Shown one piece after another: positions 1 through 9,014 of a stretch of DNA of 51,822 nucleotides. A model generated the notes under the pieces. It was not told the DNA's origin. It searched no databases and saw only the letters and a program-made list of their open reading frames with translations. The DNA comes from Mucilaginibacter sp. UBA5151 (GTDB taxonomy: Bacteria; Bacteroidota; Bacteroidia; Sphingobacteriales; Sphingobacteriaceae), in contig DHXR01000017.1 in NCBI GenBank assembly GCA_002413785.1, positions 87,148 through 138,969 of the forward strand, written 5' to 3'. The stretch's first letter is position 1. Each line of letters begins with the position of its first letter. The position numbers and the translations under genes are program-made.

Positions 1-1035
1 GGTAATTGGGAACATGATTTGACGAAAAATACAGATGTTTGGTCTGATGAACTTTACAACATATTCGATATAACTAAAAATGAAGTTGAACCTTCCAGGG
101 AGTTGTTTTTGTCTTTGGTTCACCCGGATGATTTGAATTTTGTAAAAAAGTCAATGGAAGAAGGTTATGAAGCACTTCGGGGGACTGATATTGACTTCAG
201 GTTCATAGACAAACGTGGCGGGATTAGACATGGGCATTTTGAATCGCGAATAAGATTTGACGATGCAGGAAATCCTGTCGCGCGCTTTGGGATCATACAG
301 GATATTACGGAACGCAGGCTGTTGGAATTGGAACGCATAATTGTGTTGAATGACCTGATAAAAAGGAATTCAGAGCTGGAACAATTCGCATATATTGTTT
401 CCCATAACCTGCGTTCGCCTGTGGCTAATATTATTGGGGCATCAAGCGTGTTGAATGATCCGGATTTAAGCATCGAAGACAAAGAAACACTCAGCAAAGG
501 GATTAATGTATCTGTTATGCGGCTTGATGACGTTATAAACGACCTTAACCTTATTTTAGAGGTAAAAAGCGATATTGATGAGATTAGAGGAATAGTCCAT
601 TTTGACACACTCGTTGAAGATATAAAGTTTAGCATCGATGATTTGATTGATAAACATAGTGTAGAAATCAGATACGATTTTTCGGAAATCAATGAACTTT
701 TTACTTTAAGGACCTATTTGTACAGTATTTTTTATAACCTTATTTCAAATAGTGTTAAATACCGACGGCCGGATGTTCCCTGCATTATTGAAATTAAAAG
801 CAGCCTTGTCAAAAAAAGCATGCAAATAATTTTTAATGACAACGGGATGGGTATCAATCTTAAAAAAAACGGCGGGGATATTTTTGGCTTGTATAAACGT
901 TTTCATACCAATATTGAGGGAAAAGGGATGGGATTGTTCATGGTAAAAACGCAGGTTGAGACGCTTGGCGGAAAAATTACCGTAAAAAGTACAGAAAATA
1001 AAGGGACTGAGTTTAAAATTGAATTTGAGCTGTAA
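1..1035 (+). CDS. PAS-domain sensor histidine kinase, 5'-truncated by the window edge
   Basis: This is the 3' part of a cytoplasmic sensor kinase. The reading frame is open from base 1, and its first residues (GNWEHDL) are the usual start of a PAS_3 fold, so the true start lies upstream; a TTG at 19 is only an internal codon. The PAS/PAC part covers roughly the first 105 residues and ends in GIIQDITERR. A HisKA-like helix follows with the H-box VSHNLRSPVAN (His codon 403-405). The HATPase_c domain shows N-box LISNSVKY, G1 DNGMGIN and a G2 region with GKGMGLFMV. No membrane segment or receiver is visible in this part. The SHNLRSP H-box variant is common in Bacteroidota PAS kinases. Signal and partner are unknown; no cognate regulator is adjacent. 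Confidence 0.9.
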   Translation, partial: GNWEHDLTKNTDVWSDELYNIFDITKNEVEPSRELFLSLVHPDDLNFVKKSMEEGYEALRGTDIDFRFIDKRGGIRHGHFESRIRFDDAGNPVARFGIIQDITERRLLELERIIVLNDLIKRNSELEQFAYIVSHNLRSPVANIIGASSVLNDPDLSIEDKETLSKGINVSVMRLDDVINDLNLILEVKSDIDEIRGIVHFDTLVEDIKFSIDDLIDKHSVEIRYDFSEINELFTLRTYLYSIFYNLISNSVKYRRPDVPCIIEIKSSLVKKSMQIIFNDNGMGINLKKNGGDIFGLYKRFHTNIEGKGMGLFMVKTQVETLGGKITVKSTENKGTEFKIEFEL

Positions 1036-1169
1036 AGGGGGGTGTCTGAACCATTGATTTAATTAATTTTTTTGATTACGCAGATTTTTGTCAATGAAAA
1101 TTCATTGAAAGTTTTTGGCTGCAAGGGTATTGAAAAATAATGGAGGTTGAAGATTAAGGTTGATGCAAC

Positions 1170-1625
1170 TTATGGGTTAAAAATCCAGGGATAATTATCA
1201 ATAATTGCCTGAATTACCTGCTGGTCGCCCTTCCTTTTTTTTAAATCGATGACCATGTTTTTAAAGTAAGCCGTGCAGCTTAAACCCGGCAAATAATAGT
1301 ATTTACCGTCGATAATAATTTTAAAAGTTCCAAAGGATAACATGCCGGGGTCTGAGGCTAATTGAAAATTGTTTTTACCAATATATCTCGATATTATTTT
1401 AAAAGAGCCTTCGTCCGTCAGTATAGCTTTGTCAGGTAATGAATCAAGCACAACTTCATCTTTATCTAAAGGGGCAACACCATCCTGGTATCTTATATAA
1501 ATCGTATGCACAGGCAATATTTGTTCACCAACATGCCAGAATTTAATATAATGCATGCCGGCGTTTTGCCCGTAACTATTCAACGCAAGTAAAAGAATGA
1601 TTATGGATAAAATCGGGTTCCTCAT
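1170..1625 (-). CDS. Small exported protein of unknown function
   Basis: I do not recognise this 151-aa family. It begins with a signal peptide (MRNPILSIIILLLALNSYGQ) that should be cleaved after an Ala/Gly-x-Gln type site, so the mature protein is probably periplasmic or outer-membrane associated. The remainder is mixed beta-type sequence with no catalytic motif I can name. The ATG at 1625 is chosen over an in-frame TTG at 1634 because a perfect TAnnTTTG box ends six bases upstream of it; the TTG would lie inside the promoter. It is divergent from the DEAD-box helicase, and the two promoters lie about 100 bp apart. Confidence 0.7.
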   Translation of the reverse strand: MRNPILSIIILLLALNSYGQNAGMHYIKFWHVGEQILPVHTIYIRYQDGVAPLDKDEVVLDSLPDKAILTDEGSFKIISRYIGKNNFQLASDPGMLSFGTFKIIIDGKYYYLPGLSCTAYFKNMVIDLKKRKGDQQVIQAIIDNYPWIFNP

Positions 1626-1631
1626 AAAGGC

Positions 1632-1639
1632 CAAATATA
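1632..1639 (-). promoter_or_regulatory. Bacteroidota -7 promoter box TATATTTG
   Basis: This is an exact match to TAnnTTTG on the minus strand, with six bases between it and the ATG of the exported protein at 1625. The transcript would be nearly leaderless. Confidence 0.6.
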
Positions 1640-1694
1640 GATTTGTAATAAATAACCTGCAACATCCAAAAATAGCAATTTTCCATCCCCCTGC

Positions 1695-1730
1695 TTTCGG
1701 ACTTTCCCGACTTTCGGACTTTCCGACTTC
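1695..1730 (+). repeat. Short-word tract (CTTTCGGACTTTCC)
   Basis: The words CTTTCGGACTTTC and CCGACTT are reiterated about three times immediately before the helicase promoter. It resembles one arm of the mirror-image spacers seen elsewhere in the window, but I find no partner arm here. Confidence 0.5.
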
Positions 1731-1737
1731 AAAAACC

Positions 1738-1745
1738 TATCTTTG
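1738..1745 (+). promoter_or_regulatory. Bacteroidota -7 promoter box TATCTTTG
   Basis: An exact TAnnTTTG match followed by only four bases before the ATG at 1750. It fixes the start of the helicase and suggests a leaderless mRNA. Confidence 0.65.
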
Positions 1746-1749
1746 CCAC

Positions 1750-3096
1750 ATGGCTGTAACATTTGAAGACTTTAAATTTAACCGGCAAATTTTAAATGCC
1801 ATTGCCGATGCCGGTTATACCGAAGCTACGCCGATACAACAAAAAGCGATCCCGCCGATACTAAACGGGCAGGATGTAATGGGTATTGCCCAAACGGGGA
1901 CCGGTAAAACCGCCGCGTATGTTTTGCCTATTCTTATGAAGCTGAAATATGCACAGGGCGACCATGCCCGTGCGCTGATCATTTCGCCAACCCGTGAACT
2001 GGCCATGCAGATTGAGGAAAATGTAAAAACTTTTGCCGCGAACACTGATCTGCGTGTGGTGGTTTTATACGGGGGGCTTGGCCCGAAAACACAAATAGAA
2101 CAATTAAATAAAGGCGCAGATATTATTGTTGCTACCCCCGGCCGGTTTATGGATCTGTATTTAGCAGGCCATATTGTTACTAAAACCTTGCAGGTTCTGG
2201 TTTTAGACGAAGCGGATAAGATGATGGATATGGGTTTTATGCCGCAGATCAACCGTATTTTAGAAGTTGTGCCTGTAAAAAGGCAGAACCTGCTTTTTTC
2301 TGCCACTATGTCGGATAAAATCCATGAACTGTCCAATAATTTTCTGGAGTTCCCTACTATTATTGAAGTAACGCCGCAGGCAACCCCGGCTCAAACGGTT
2401 GATCAGCAATTGTTTTTTGTGCCCAATGTTAAAACAAAAATAAACCTCCTCAAAAAACTGCTGGAAAAGGAAGACGATATCAAAAAGCTGATGATATTTT
2501 GTAAAACCCGTATCGCAGCGGAGGATGTATATAAATTTCTGCTCCGCAAGTTTGGCGAAAAGGAAGTGAAGGTTTTACATGCCAATAAAGGGCAAAATAC
2601 CCGTATCAATGCTATCAATGCCTTTAAAAATGATGAGGTAAAAATTTTGGTGGCAACCGATGTAGCCTCGCGCGGTATTGATGTAAGCGATGTGAGCCAC
2701 GTGATAAATTTTGATGTGCCGGTAGTTATTGAAGATTATGTGCACCGCATTGGTCGTACCGGGCGCGCTTACCAGTTGGGGGTGGCTATCACCTTTTGTA
2801 ACCCTGCCGAAGAATATTATACCCGGAAGATCGAAAAACTGATCAGGCAATCCATTCCCGTAAAGGCAATTCCCGAGGGCGTATTTATTGAGGCCACGCC
2901 TTATGAAGAAAAACAGGATCAGGACAAGGAAATCGACATGCAAAAGCGCAAGGACGACCCCGATTTTAAAGGGGCCTTTCACGAAAAGAAAACTCTGAAC
3001 CAGCGCAAAAAATTTGATACTGCTAAATCAAAAACAGCGCATAATCCCAAAGAAAAAAGAACGAAGTCGCCAAAATCATACAGGAAAAAACATTAA
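1750..3096 (+). CDS. DEAD-box ATP-dependent RNA helicase, RhlE-like
   Basis: This 448-aa SF2 RNA helicase unwinds RNA duplexes in ribosome assembly or mRNA decay. All motifs are present in order: Q motif (GYTEATPIQ), motif I AQTGTGKT, Ia PTRELA, II DEAD, III SAT, and VI HRIGRTGR. After the two RecA domains the last 60 or so residues form a basic, Lys/Arg-rich low-complexity tail, typical of cold-adapted Bacteroidota RhlE proteins. The ATG at 1750 starts MAVTFEDFKF, the canonical N-terminus, and sits just behind a promoter box. The frame is open further upstream to 1597, but that extension overlaps the promoter and the divergent gene and is not expected to be translated. A small membrane protein and gldC follow in the same direction within 10 bp each, so they probably share a transcript. 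Confidence 0.95.
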   Translation: MAVTFEDFKFNRQILNAIADAGYTEATPIQQKAIPPILNGQDVMGIAQTGTGKTAAYVLPILMKLKYAQGDHARALIISPTRELAMQIEENVKTFAANTDLRVVVLYGGLGPKTQIEQLNKGADIIVATPGRFMDLYLAGHIVTKTLQVLVLDEADKMMDMGFMPQINRILEVVPVKRQNLLFSATMSDKIHELSNNFLEFPTIIEVTPQATPAQTVDQQLFFVPNVKTKINLLKKLLEKEDDIKKLMIFCKTRIAAEDVYKFLLRKFGEKEVKVLHANKGQNTRINAINAFKNDEVKILVATDVASRGIDVSDVSHVINFDVPVVIEDYVHRIGRTGRAYQLGVAITFCNPAEEYYTRKIEKLIRQSIPVKAIPEGVFIEATPYEEKQDQDKEIDMQKRKDDPDFKGAFHEKKTLNQRKKFDTAKSKTAHNPKEKRTKSPKSYRKKH

Positions 3097-3102
3097 GGAA
3101 AT

Positions 3103-3369
3103 ATGAAGTTCAGGATCACACCCCTAAATTTTGCGAGCGCATTTTTTTTGTTCGCCGCAGTTTACAGCTGGATATATGGCGTGAAAATTTCAGGTCATCA
3201 GTTTAAAAATATGAGCACGCCAATTGGCTGGATATTTTTACTGTTTGCAGTTGTAGTGTCATTTATGGATATAATGTTCCGTAATTTTTTCCCCGAAACC
3301 AAAAAAATATGGATTGTAGAGCTAAGCTTTATAACTTTGGCGGCTATTATATTATTAATTGTTAAATAA
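3103..3369 (+). CDS. Small three-helix membrane protein
   Basis: I do not recognise this 88-aa protein. It has three hydrophobic stretches (about residues 8-26, 42-58 and 68-87), separated by short charged loops, so it is an inner-membrane protein. AAGGAAAT precedes the ATG, one of the few passable ribosome binding sites in the window. The gene starts six bases after the helicase stop and ends five bases before gldC, consistent with a helicase-membrane protein-gldC operon. Confidence 0.75.
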   Translation: MKFRITPLNFASAFFLFAAVYSWIYGVKISGHQFKNMSTPIGWIFLLFAVVVSFMDIMFRNFFPETKKIWIVELSFITLAAIILLIVK

Positions 3370-3374
3370 ACAGA

Positions 3375-3707
3375 ATGAAAAGAGCTGAAATAAAGCTGAC
3401 AATAGACCTTGACGATAACAACGTACCCGAAAGTATATTATGGGAATCGACCGATGCGCAGAGCAAGGAAGCACTGCCTGTAAAATCAATGATGCTTGCC
3501 CTTTGGGACCAGAATTATACAAATACCCTCCGTATAGATTTATGGACAAAAGATATGCCTGTTGATGAAATGAAACAGTTTTTTTATGAAACCCTGCAAA
3601 CCATGGGCGATAGCTTTTTACGTGCAACAGGCGAAACAAATATTATTGAGGATCTGCGCGATTACTGCGCCCACTTTGCTGATAAAATGGGAATTAGCCC
3701 GAAATAA
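3375..3707 (+). CDS. gldC: Gliding-motility-associated protein GldC
   Basis: This 110-aa protein matches GldC in length and pattern. It has an N-terminal strand region (KLTIDLDDNNVPESILW), a central LRIDLWTKDMPVDEMKQFF segment that is the family hallmark, and a C-terminal helix region with the motif DYCAHFADKMG. In Flavobacterium johnsoniae GldC is needed for efficient gliding and cooperates with the lipoprotein GldB. No gldB or other gld/T9SS gene is adjacent here. In non-gliding Sphingobacteria the gene is retained, and its role is not clear. It is the third gene of the helicase cluster. Confidence 0.85.
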   Translation: MKRAEIKLTIDLDDNNVPESILWESTDAQSKEALPVKSMMLALWDQNYTNTLRIDLWTKDMPVDEMKQFFYETLQTMGDSFLRATGETNIIEDLRDYCAHFADKMGISPK

Positions 3708-3965
3708 AAAGCACCTTAACGCCTTCCAAATACCTCACATCTGAAATTAAATTCAGGTGGGGCTGGTATTTATTATTTGGCGGGCCTTTGCTTGCTTTGG
3801 CAGGTGTTTTGTTTGATAAAAGGAACAGTTTTAAATAATCCGGATTCTTATTTCTATCCAACGAAAACTGCCATATTTTTTTGTTGAAATTAATTACGAT
3901 TTACTCAAACAAAAAGAATTATTATTTGTTTGGATAGAATAGATATATCTCTTCAACTTCAAATA

Positions 3966-6900
3966 ATGTCAAAATTTTCTTTCCGACAAGTGCTAACAGG
4001 GTTTATTGTATCATTACTGTTAGTTTTTACCGTCTTTTACTTTTCATATACCAGCATCAATAATTTACAGGAAAATGAAAAAGCTGTTGCACGTACGCTT
4101 GCTGTAATTAAAACCTCAATTGTCGTCCAGGCCTTGCTGCTTGACTGCGAAACCGGCCAGCGGGGCTATATTGCAACCGGGAAAGATGTATTTCTTGAAC
4201 CATATACCAAATCAATTACGCTGATACCCGGCTCTTTAACAGATCTGAAGGCGCTGATTAATGATAACCCCGTTCAGCTGCAAAATTTAGACTCGCTTAC
4301 CTTCTTTACCAACTCAAAATCCAGGGAACTTGAATCGGTTATTGCTATTGCTCATACCAAAGGCTTTGATGAGGCCCGCAGGTTTTTAAGCACAGCGCCC
4401 GGTAGATATGATATGGACAAGGTGAGGTTTTGGGTGGCCCAGATGGTAAAAGAAGAAAACAGGCTTTTGAAAATCAGGATCGAGTCATCAGCTGTTGCCG
4501 TGGATGACGCGGCGAGGGTGATAATTTTGGGTGGGTTAGTTGTACTTTTAGTGGTATTAATGCTATCCCTTTATATCAGGAAATCCTTTACCGGGCTAAG
4601 AAGCAGTGAAGAAACTATTAAGGTAAGCAATGCGGAACTTGAAAAAGTATTGGCAGAAAATAAGGCGAAAAACTGGCTGCTTACCGGGACAAACCTGATC
4701 AACGTTAAAATGCTGGGAAAGCAGAATGAAAAAGAGCTTGCGGAAAATATCCTGACAGAAATATGCAGCTACGCCAACGCATTGACCGGTACATTTTATT
4801 TATATAACGAAAACGAGCAAAGTCTTGATCTGTATGCCTCTTATGCTTTTCATGATATTAACGTTTTAAAAAAATCATTAAAACTTGATGAAGGATGGCT
4901 GGGCCAGGTTGCAAAAAATAGAAAAGCCACGGTTGTAAGGGGTAAATTAAACGATAAGCTGGAACTTGGCTCATCAATAGTTCATCAAAACCTGGTAGAA
5001 AGCTTTATTGTGCCCTTCTTTTTTGACGAAAAGTTGAAAGGGGTAATTGAGATCGCCTTTGAAGATAAATTGGAAACGCGCGTAAGCGAGTACATTTTAA
5101 TTATTGCCAATGTAATAGGCGTTGCGGTAAACACTGCACAGGCATTTACTATAACCTATAACTTATTGTCGCAGGTGCAGGAGCAGGCTGAAGAGCTTGA
5201 ATCACAAAGGGAAGAAATGCGGATCACAAACGAAAGTTTGCTGACTAAGACTGAGATGCTGCAGGTATCGGAAGAAGAACTCAGGGTGCAGCAGGAAGAA
5301 TTGCGGACAGCCAATGCTGAACTTGAAGAAAAAGCCAACTTACTTGAGGAAAAAAATTATGCTATCGAAACGGCACGGCAGTCTATAAACAGTAAGGTAA
5401 GGGAATTAGAAACAACCGGCAGGTACAAGTCGGAGTTTCTGGCAAATATGAGCCACGAATTACGGACGCCTTTAAACAGCATTTTGGTATTGGCCCGCAT
5501 CCTTAAGGATAATAAACCAGCCAACCTTAGTGTTGATCAATTGAAATATGCCGGGGTGATATTTAGCGCCGGTAATGACCTGCTGACATTGATCAACGAT
5601 ATACTTGACCTTTCCAAGATCGAGTCGGGGAAACTGGAGTTGCATAACGAAGATGTGAAAATTGCCGACATTTTAAATGACATGGAAATGTTGTTTAGCG
5701 AATTTGCCCGCAACAAAAAGATAAAATATACGGTTAGTACCGCAAATGACCTCCCGGAAAATGTATTTACGGACAAGGTTAGGGTTGAACAGGTGATAAA
5801 AAACCTGCTTTCCAACGCCTTCAAGTTCACGCCCGAAAAAGGTTCAATAAGCATCAATGTTATTCCCGGCACACAGGATCAAACCATCAGTTTTTGTATC
5901 AAAGACTCTGGTATCGGCATCGCCACAGAAAAACAAAATATAATTTTCGAGGCCTTTCAGCAAGCCGATGGTTCAACCAGCCGCAAATATGGTGGAACAG
6001 GTTTAGGCTTATCAATAAGCCGCGAACTGGTTACCTTACTTGGCGGGAGTATTTCTGTTACCAGCGAACCGGGTAAAGGAAGTGAGTTTATTTTGACCAT
6101 ACCCTTAGAGGCTAAGATTATTGCACCGGGGGACGCAATCGAAGCTTTTGAGGTACATAAACCCTTCACGGAAATTTTAGAGCCGGCTGATAAAACAGCT
6201 AAACCCTATAACAGGGAGCCCCTGGTGATTATTGTTGAGGATGATAAAAATTTCGCCGATATTCTGAAGGATTATTCGCGCGATCACGGGTACAGGTCGA
6301 TCATTATAAATGAAGGAACAAACGCTTTCGGGATCATAAAGAAGAACCAGCCTGATGGGGTGATCCTCGATATTATGCTGCCGGGAAAAGATGGCTGGAA
6401 GATATTAAAGGAGTTAAAGGAGGACAAGGCAACGGCACAAATACCGGTGCACCTCATGTCTGCAAATGATGCAGCTACAAACCACGCAAGTCTTGAAGGT
6501 GCGATCAGTTTTATTAAAAAACCGATTGCTTTAGAAACTATTGACCAGTTGTTTAGCGATATTATGTTGAAAAGCGGCATTGTTTTTAAACAAATATTGC
6601 TGATTGAGGATAATAAGATGCAAAGCCAGGCTTTAAATGAACTGATGCTAAGCCTTAGTATTACCGTTGACCAGGCTTTTGACGGAGAGTCTGCAATGAA
6701 GATGGTTAATGAAAACGACTACCAGTGTGTAATACTTGATATTAACCTGCCTGATATTTCGGGGCTCGACCTTTTGGATAAGATCAAAAAAATTGATCGC
6801 TTTAAATCGCTCCCTGTAATAATAAACACAGCTATGGAACTGGATAAAACCTCGGTTGAAAGGCTGATGAAATATGCCAACGCCATGGTAATTAAAAGCG

Positions 6901-7397
6901 GTAAATCTGCCGACAGGCTTATTGATGAAGTAAACTTATTTTTAAATAAGGTACGTGAAGATGACCTGAAGCCAAAGGAACCAGTTGCCAAAGCCAAAGT
7001 TATTCCAACCGGTAAAGGCGCGGTAAAAGGAAAAAAAATATTAATAGTTGATGACGATGCCCGCAATATTTTTGCCCTTAGCAGTGCCCTGCAAAGTTAT
7101 GAAATGCTGGTTGAAATAGCTTATGACGGGCAGGAAGCTATAAACAAGCTTGAGGAAATTGCAGATATTGATTTGGTGCTGATGGATATTATGATGCCCG
7201 TTATGGACGGGTATGAGGCAATTAAATATATACGAAAACAAAACAAATATGCTGACCTGCCTGTAATAGCATTAACGGCCAAGGCAATGATGGACGACCG
7301 TGAAAAATGTATAGCCGCCGGCGCCAATGATTATATTACCAAACCTGTTGATATGGACAGATTGATTTCGTTGTTGCAGCTCTGGTTGGCGAATTAG
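3966..7397 (+). CDS. Hybrid histidine kinase: CHASE3-GAF-HisKA-HATPase-REC-REC-REC
   Basis: This 1143-aa inner-membrane hybrid kinase has a first TM segment at about residues 11-30 and a periplasmic CHASE3 domain containing DCETGQRGYIATG. A second TM lies near residues 184-205, followed by a cytoplasmic GAF domain and a long Glu/Gln-rich coiled coil. HisKA follows with SHELRTPLN (His about 497), then HATPase_c (N-box LLSNAFKF, G1 DSGIGI, GGTGLGLSIS). Three receivers come last, with phospho-acceptor Asp near 802, 925 and 1074 (LDIMLP, LDINLP, MDIMMP). The ATG at 3966 is preferred to an in-frame TTG at 3930 because the TM helix begins soon after it. It stands directly before cheR and cheB, an arrangement common in Bacteroidota, where CheR/CheB-type enzymes act in a phosphorelay without a chemoreceptor nearby. 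Confidence 0.93.
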   Translation: MSKFSFRQVLTGFIVSLLLVFTVFYFSYTSINNLQENEKAVARTLAVIKTSIVVQALLLDCETGQRGYIATGKDVFLEPYTKSITLIPGSLTDLKALINDNPVQLQNLDSLTFFTNSKSRELESVIAIAHTKGFDEARRFLSTAPGRYDMDKVRFWVAQMVKEENRLLKIRIESSAVAVDDAARVIILGGLVVLLVVLMLSLYIRKSFTGLRSSEETIKVSNAELEKVLAENKAKNWLLTGTNLINVKMLGKQNEKELAENILTEICSYANALTGTFYLYNENEQSLDLYASYAFHDINVLKKSLKLDEGWLGQVAKNRKATVVRGKLNDKLELGSSIVHQNLVESFIVPFFFDEKLKGVIEIAFEDKLETRVSEYILIIANVIGVAVNTAQAFTITYNLLSQVQEQAEELESQREEMRITNESLLTKTEMLQVSEEELRVQQEELRTANAELEEKANLLEEKNYAIETARQSINSKVRELETTGRYKSEFLANMSHELRTPLNSILVLARILKDNKPANLSVDQLKYAGVIFSAGNDLLTLINDILDLSKIESGKLELHNEDVKIADILNDMEMLFSEFARNKKIKYTVSTANDLPENVFTDKVRVEQVIKNLLSNAFKFTPEKGSISINVIPGTQDQTISFCIKDSGIGIATEKQNIIFEAFQQADGSTSRKYGGTGLGLSISRELVTLLGGSISVTSEPGKGSEFILTIPLEAKIIAPGDAIEAFEVHKPFTEILEPADKTAKPYNREPLVIIVEDDKNFADILKDYSRDHGYRSIIINEGTNAFGIIKKNQPDGVILDIMLPGKDGWKILKELKEDKATAQIPVHLMSANDAATNHASLEGAISFIKKPIALETIDQLFSDIMLKSGIVFKQILLIEDNKMQSQALNELMLSLSITVDQAFDGESAMKMVNENDYQCVILDINLPDISGLDLLDKIKKIDRFKSLPVIINTAMELDKTSVERLMKYANAMVIKSGKSADRLIDEVNLFLNKVREDDLKPKEPVAKAKVIPTGKGAVKGKKILIVDDDARNIFALSSALQSYEMLVEIAYDGQEAINKLEEIADIDLVLMDIMMPVMDGYEAIKYIRKQNKYADLPVIALTAKAMMDDREKCIAAGANDYITKPVDMDRLISLLQLWLAN

Positions 7398-7536
7398 CGG
7401 CAAGTCTTGTGTCAAGAGTCTTGTTTTGTTTTTTGCTGCGATCTATTGGACTGATGCAGATGACATTTTTAATTGCTATAATTGTCAGGCGGCCATTTTT
7501 TACGAACGGCTCACCGGTTTAATTTTACCTTTTTTT

Positions 7537-7584
7537 AAGACTTTGGACTTAAGTCTTGCGACTCCAGGCTTTGGACGCAAGACT
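7537..7584. repeat. Nested inverted repeats before cheR
   Basis: AGTCTTGCG (7552-7560) is mirrored by CGCAAGACT (7576-7584). A second 7-7-7 palindrome (AAGACTT/AAGTCTT) overlaps its left arm. Similar AAGTCTTG words occur just after the hybrid kinase stop near 7404-7428. It is a member of the word-repeat spacers and could fold in the cheR leader. Confidence 0.6.
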
Positions 7585-7606
7585 AAAATTTGTTACGATA
7601 CTTGAC

Positions 7607-8437
7607 ATGGATGTTTCTACCGAAAGTTTAACTGCCGGACAAATGGCAGAACTGATTGATCTGGTGAAAGAAGTACATGGTTTCGATTTTTCAGACTACA
7701 CCAAAGCATCTTTAAAAAGAAGGATCACCAGGGTGATGCTGATAAAGAAAACAGATTTTTATAACCTTAAGCATTTATTAATAAATGAGCCTTCCTTTTT
7801 TCAGGAGTTTTTAGAAGAGATCACGGTAAACGTTACCGAAATGTTTCGCGACCCTTCGTTTTATAAAGCGCTAAATACCCAGGTATTGCCTTATCTTTCC
7901 AGCTATAACCACATAAAGGTATGGTCGGCGGGCTGTTCATCGGGTGAAGAAGCCTATTCCATTGCAATTTTATTGAAAGAAGCAGGTCTGTACGAAAAAT
8001 CATTTATTTACGGTACTGATATAAACACCGTGGTTTTAAAAGACGCGCGTAAAGGGATCTATAGTTTAAAGAATATAAAAACCCATGCGGGGAATTATCA
8101 ATTATCCGGCACTAATGCGTCACTATCAGCTTATTTTACGTCGCTTTACGATGCAGCTGCCATTCAAAATGAGTTAAGGGCAAACACACTCTTTGCTGTT
8201 CATAATTTAATTTCGGATACTGTTTTTAACGAATTTCAACTAATCATCTGCCGTAATGTCTTTATTTATTTTGAAACCAGTTTACAGGAGAAGATACTGG
8301 AACTTTTTTATAACAGTTTATGCCCCTTTGGTTTTTTATGCCTTGGCAGCAAAGAGACTATCCGGTCAGGCCTTTTTAAAACGAAATTCAGGACGATAAA
8401 CCAAAAGGAAAATATTTACCAGAAAATTGGGGATTGA
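7607..8437 (+). CDS. cheR: CheR-type protein-glutamate O-methyltransferase
   Basis: This 276-aa cytosolic SAM-dependent methyltransferase has the CheR two-domain layout. An all-helical N-terminal domain (FSDYTKASLKRRITRVM) is followed by a Rossmann-type SAM domain with VWSAGCSSGEEAYS (about residues 105-118), an acidic YGTDIN strand end, and the family signature LIICRNVFIYF. The family methylates glutamates of chemoreceptors. No receptor gene is present here, so the substrate is unknown and may be a kinase-associated coiled coil. ATG 7607 is chosen over the upstream in-frame start at 7556, which lies in a repeat-rich leader. The 3' end overlaps the start of cheB by 11 bp, indicating translational coupling. 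Confidence 0.92.
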   Translation: MDVSTESLTAGQMAELIDLVKEVHGFDFSDYTKASLKRRITRVMLIKKTDFYNLKHLLINEPSFFQEFLEEITVNVTEMFRDPSFYKALNTQVLPYLSSYNHIKVWSAGCSSGEEAYSIAILLKEAGLYEKSFIYGTDINTVVLKDARKGIYSLKNIKTHAGNYQLSGTNASLSAYFTSLYDAAAIQNELRANTLFAVHNLISDTVFNEFQLIICRNVFIYFETSLQEKILELFYNSLCPFGFLCLGSKETIRSGLFKTKFRTINQKENIYQKIGD

Positions 8438-9014
8438 CGAAAATATAATTGAACGCTGGCACAACTCTGGTGTATTGTTGTTAGGCGGATCTGCGGGCTC
8501 ATTTAAACCAATATTACAGGTTGTCAGGAATTTGAAGCCAGGTTTTAACAAGGCTGTGATTATAATTATTCACAGGAACAAAGATTTCCCAAGCGAAATC
8601 GAAAAACTATTTGGCGGGAATTGTCTTTTGCCACTGATGGAAATTAGTGATAAGGACAAAATAGCTAAAAATACAGTTTATATAGCACCGGCAAACTATC
8701 ATACCTTAATTGAAAATGGGGATTATTTTAGCCTGGATGTTTCTGAAGCGGTATGGCATTCAAAACCTGCGATTGACGTAACATTTGAAAGTGCAGCCGA
8801 CGAATATAAAGACCATTGCACTGCTATATTATTTTCAGGGGGCAACCAGGATGGGGCGCATGGTATGCTTAAATTGAGGGAGGCAGGCTCTTTAACAATA
8901 GCGCAACACCCTGATGATGCAGAAATGCCGGAAATGCCTGCTGCCGCGATAAACCTTAATGGGGTAGATTACGTATTAAGGACAGCAGAGATTTTTGAGC
9001 TGTTGAATAAATAA
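8427..9014 (+). CDS. cheB: CheB-type protein-glutamate methylesterase without receiver domain
   Basis: This 195-aa protein corresponds only to the CheB catalytic domain; the usual N-terminal receiver is absent. The serine hydrolase triad is visible: Ser in LLLGGSAGS, His in IIIIHRN, and Asp in SGGNQDGAHG, a variant of the common TGMGxDG. It would reverse methylation by CheR or deamidate glutamine. The start is a TTG at 8427 inside the cheR tail; no ATG exists before the conserved LLLGGSAG strand, so the non-ATG start is likely real. A receiver-domain remnant follows in the same frame right after the stop codon. Confidence 0.9.
   Translation: MGIDENIIERWHNSGVLLLGGSAGSFKPILQVVRNLKPGFNKAVIIIIHRNKDFPSEIEKLFGGNCLLPLMEISDKDKIAKNTVYIAPANYHTLIENGDYFSLDVSEAVWHSKPAIDVTFESAADEYKDHCTAILFSGGNQDGAHGMLKLREAGSLTIAQHPDDAEMPEMPAAAINLNGVDYVLRTAEIFELLNK

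Noticed and set aside
1597..1749. Longer N-terminus for the DEAD-box helicase
   Set aside because: Would run through the TATCTTTG promoter box and overlap the divergent gene; the canonical N-terminus begins at 1750.
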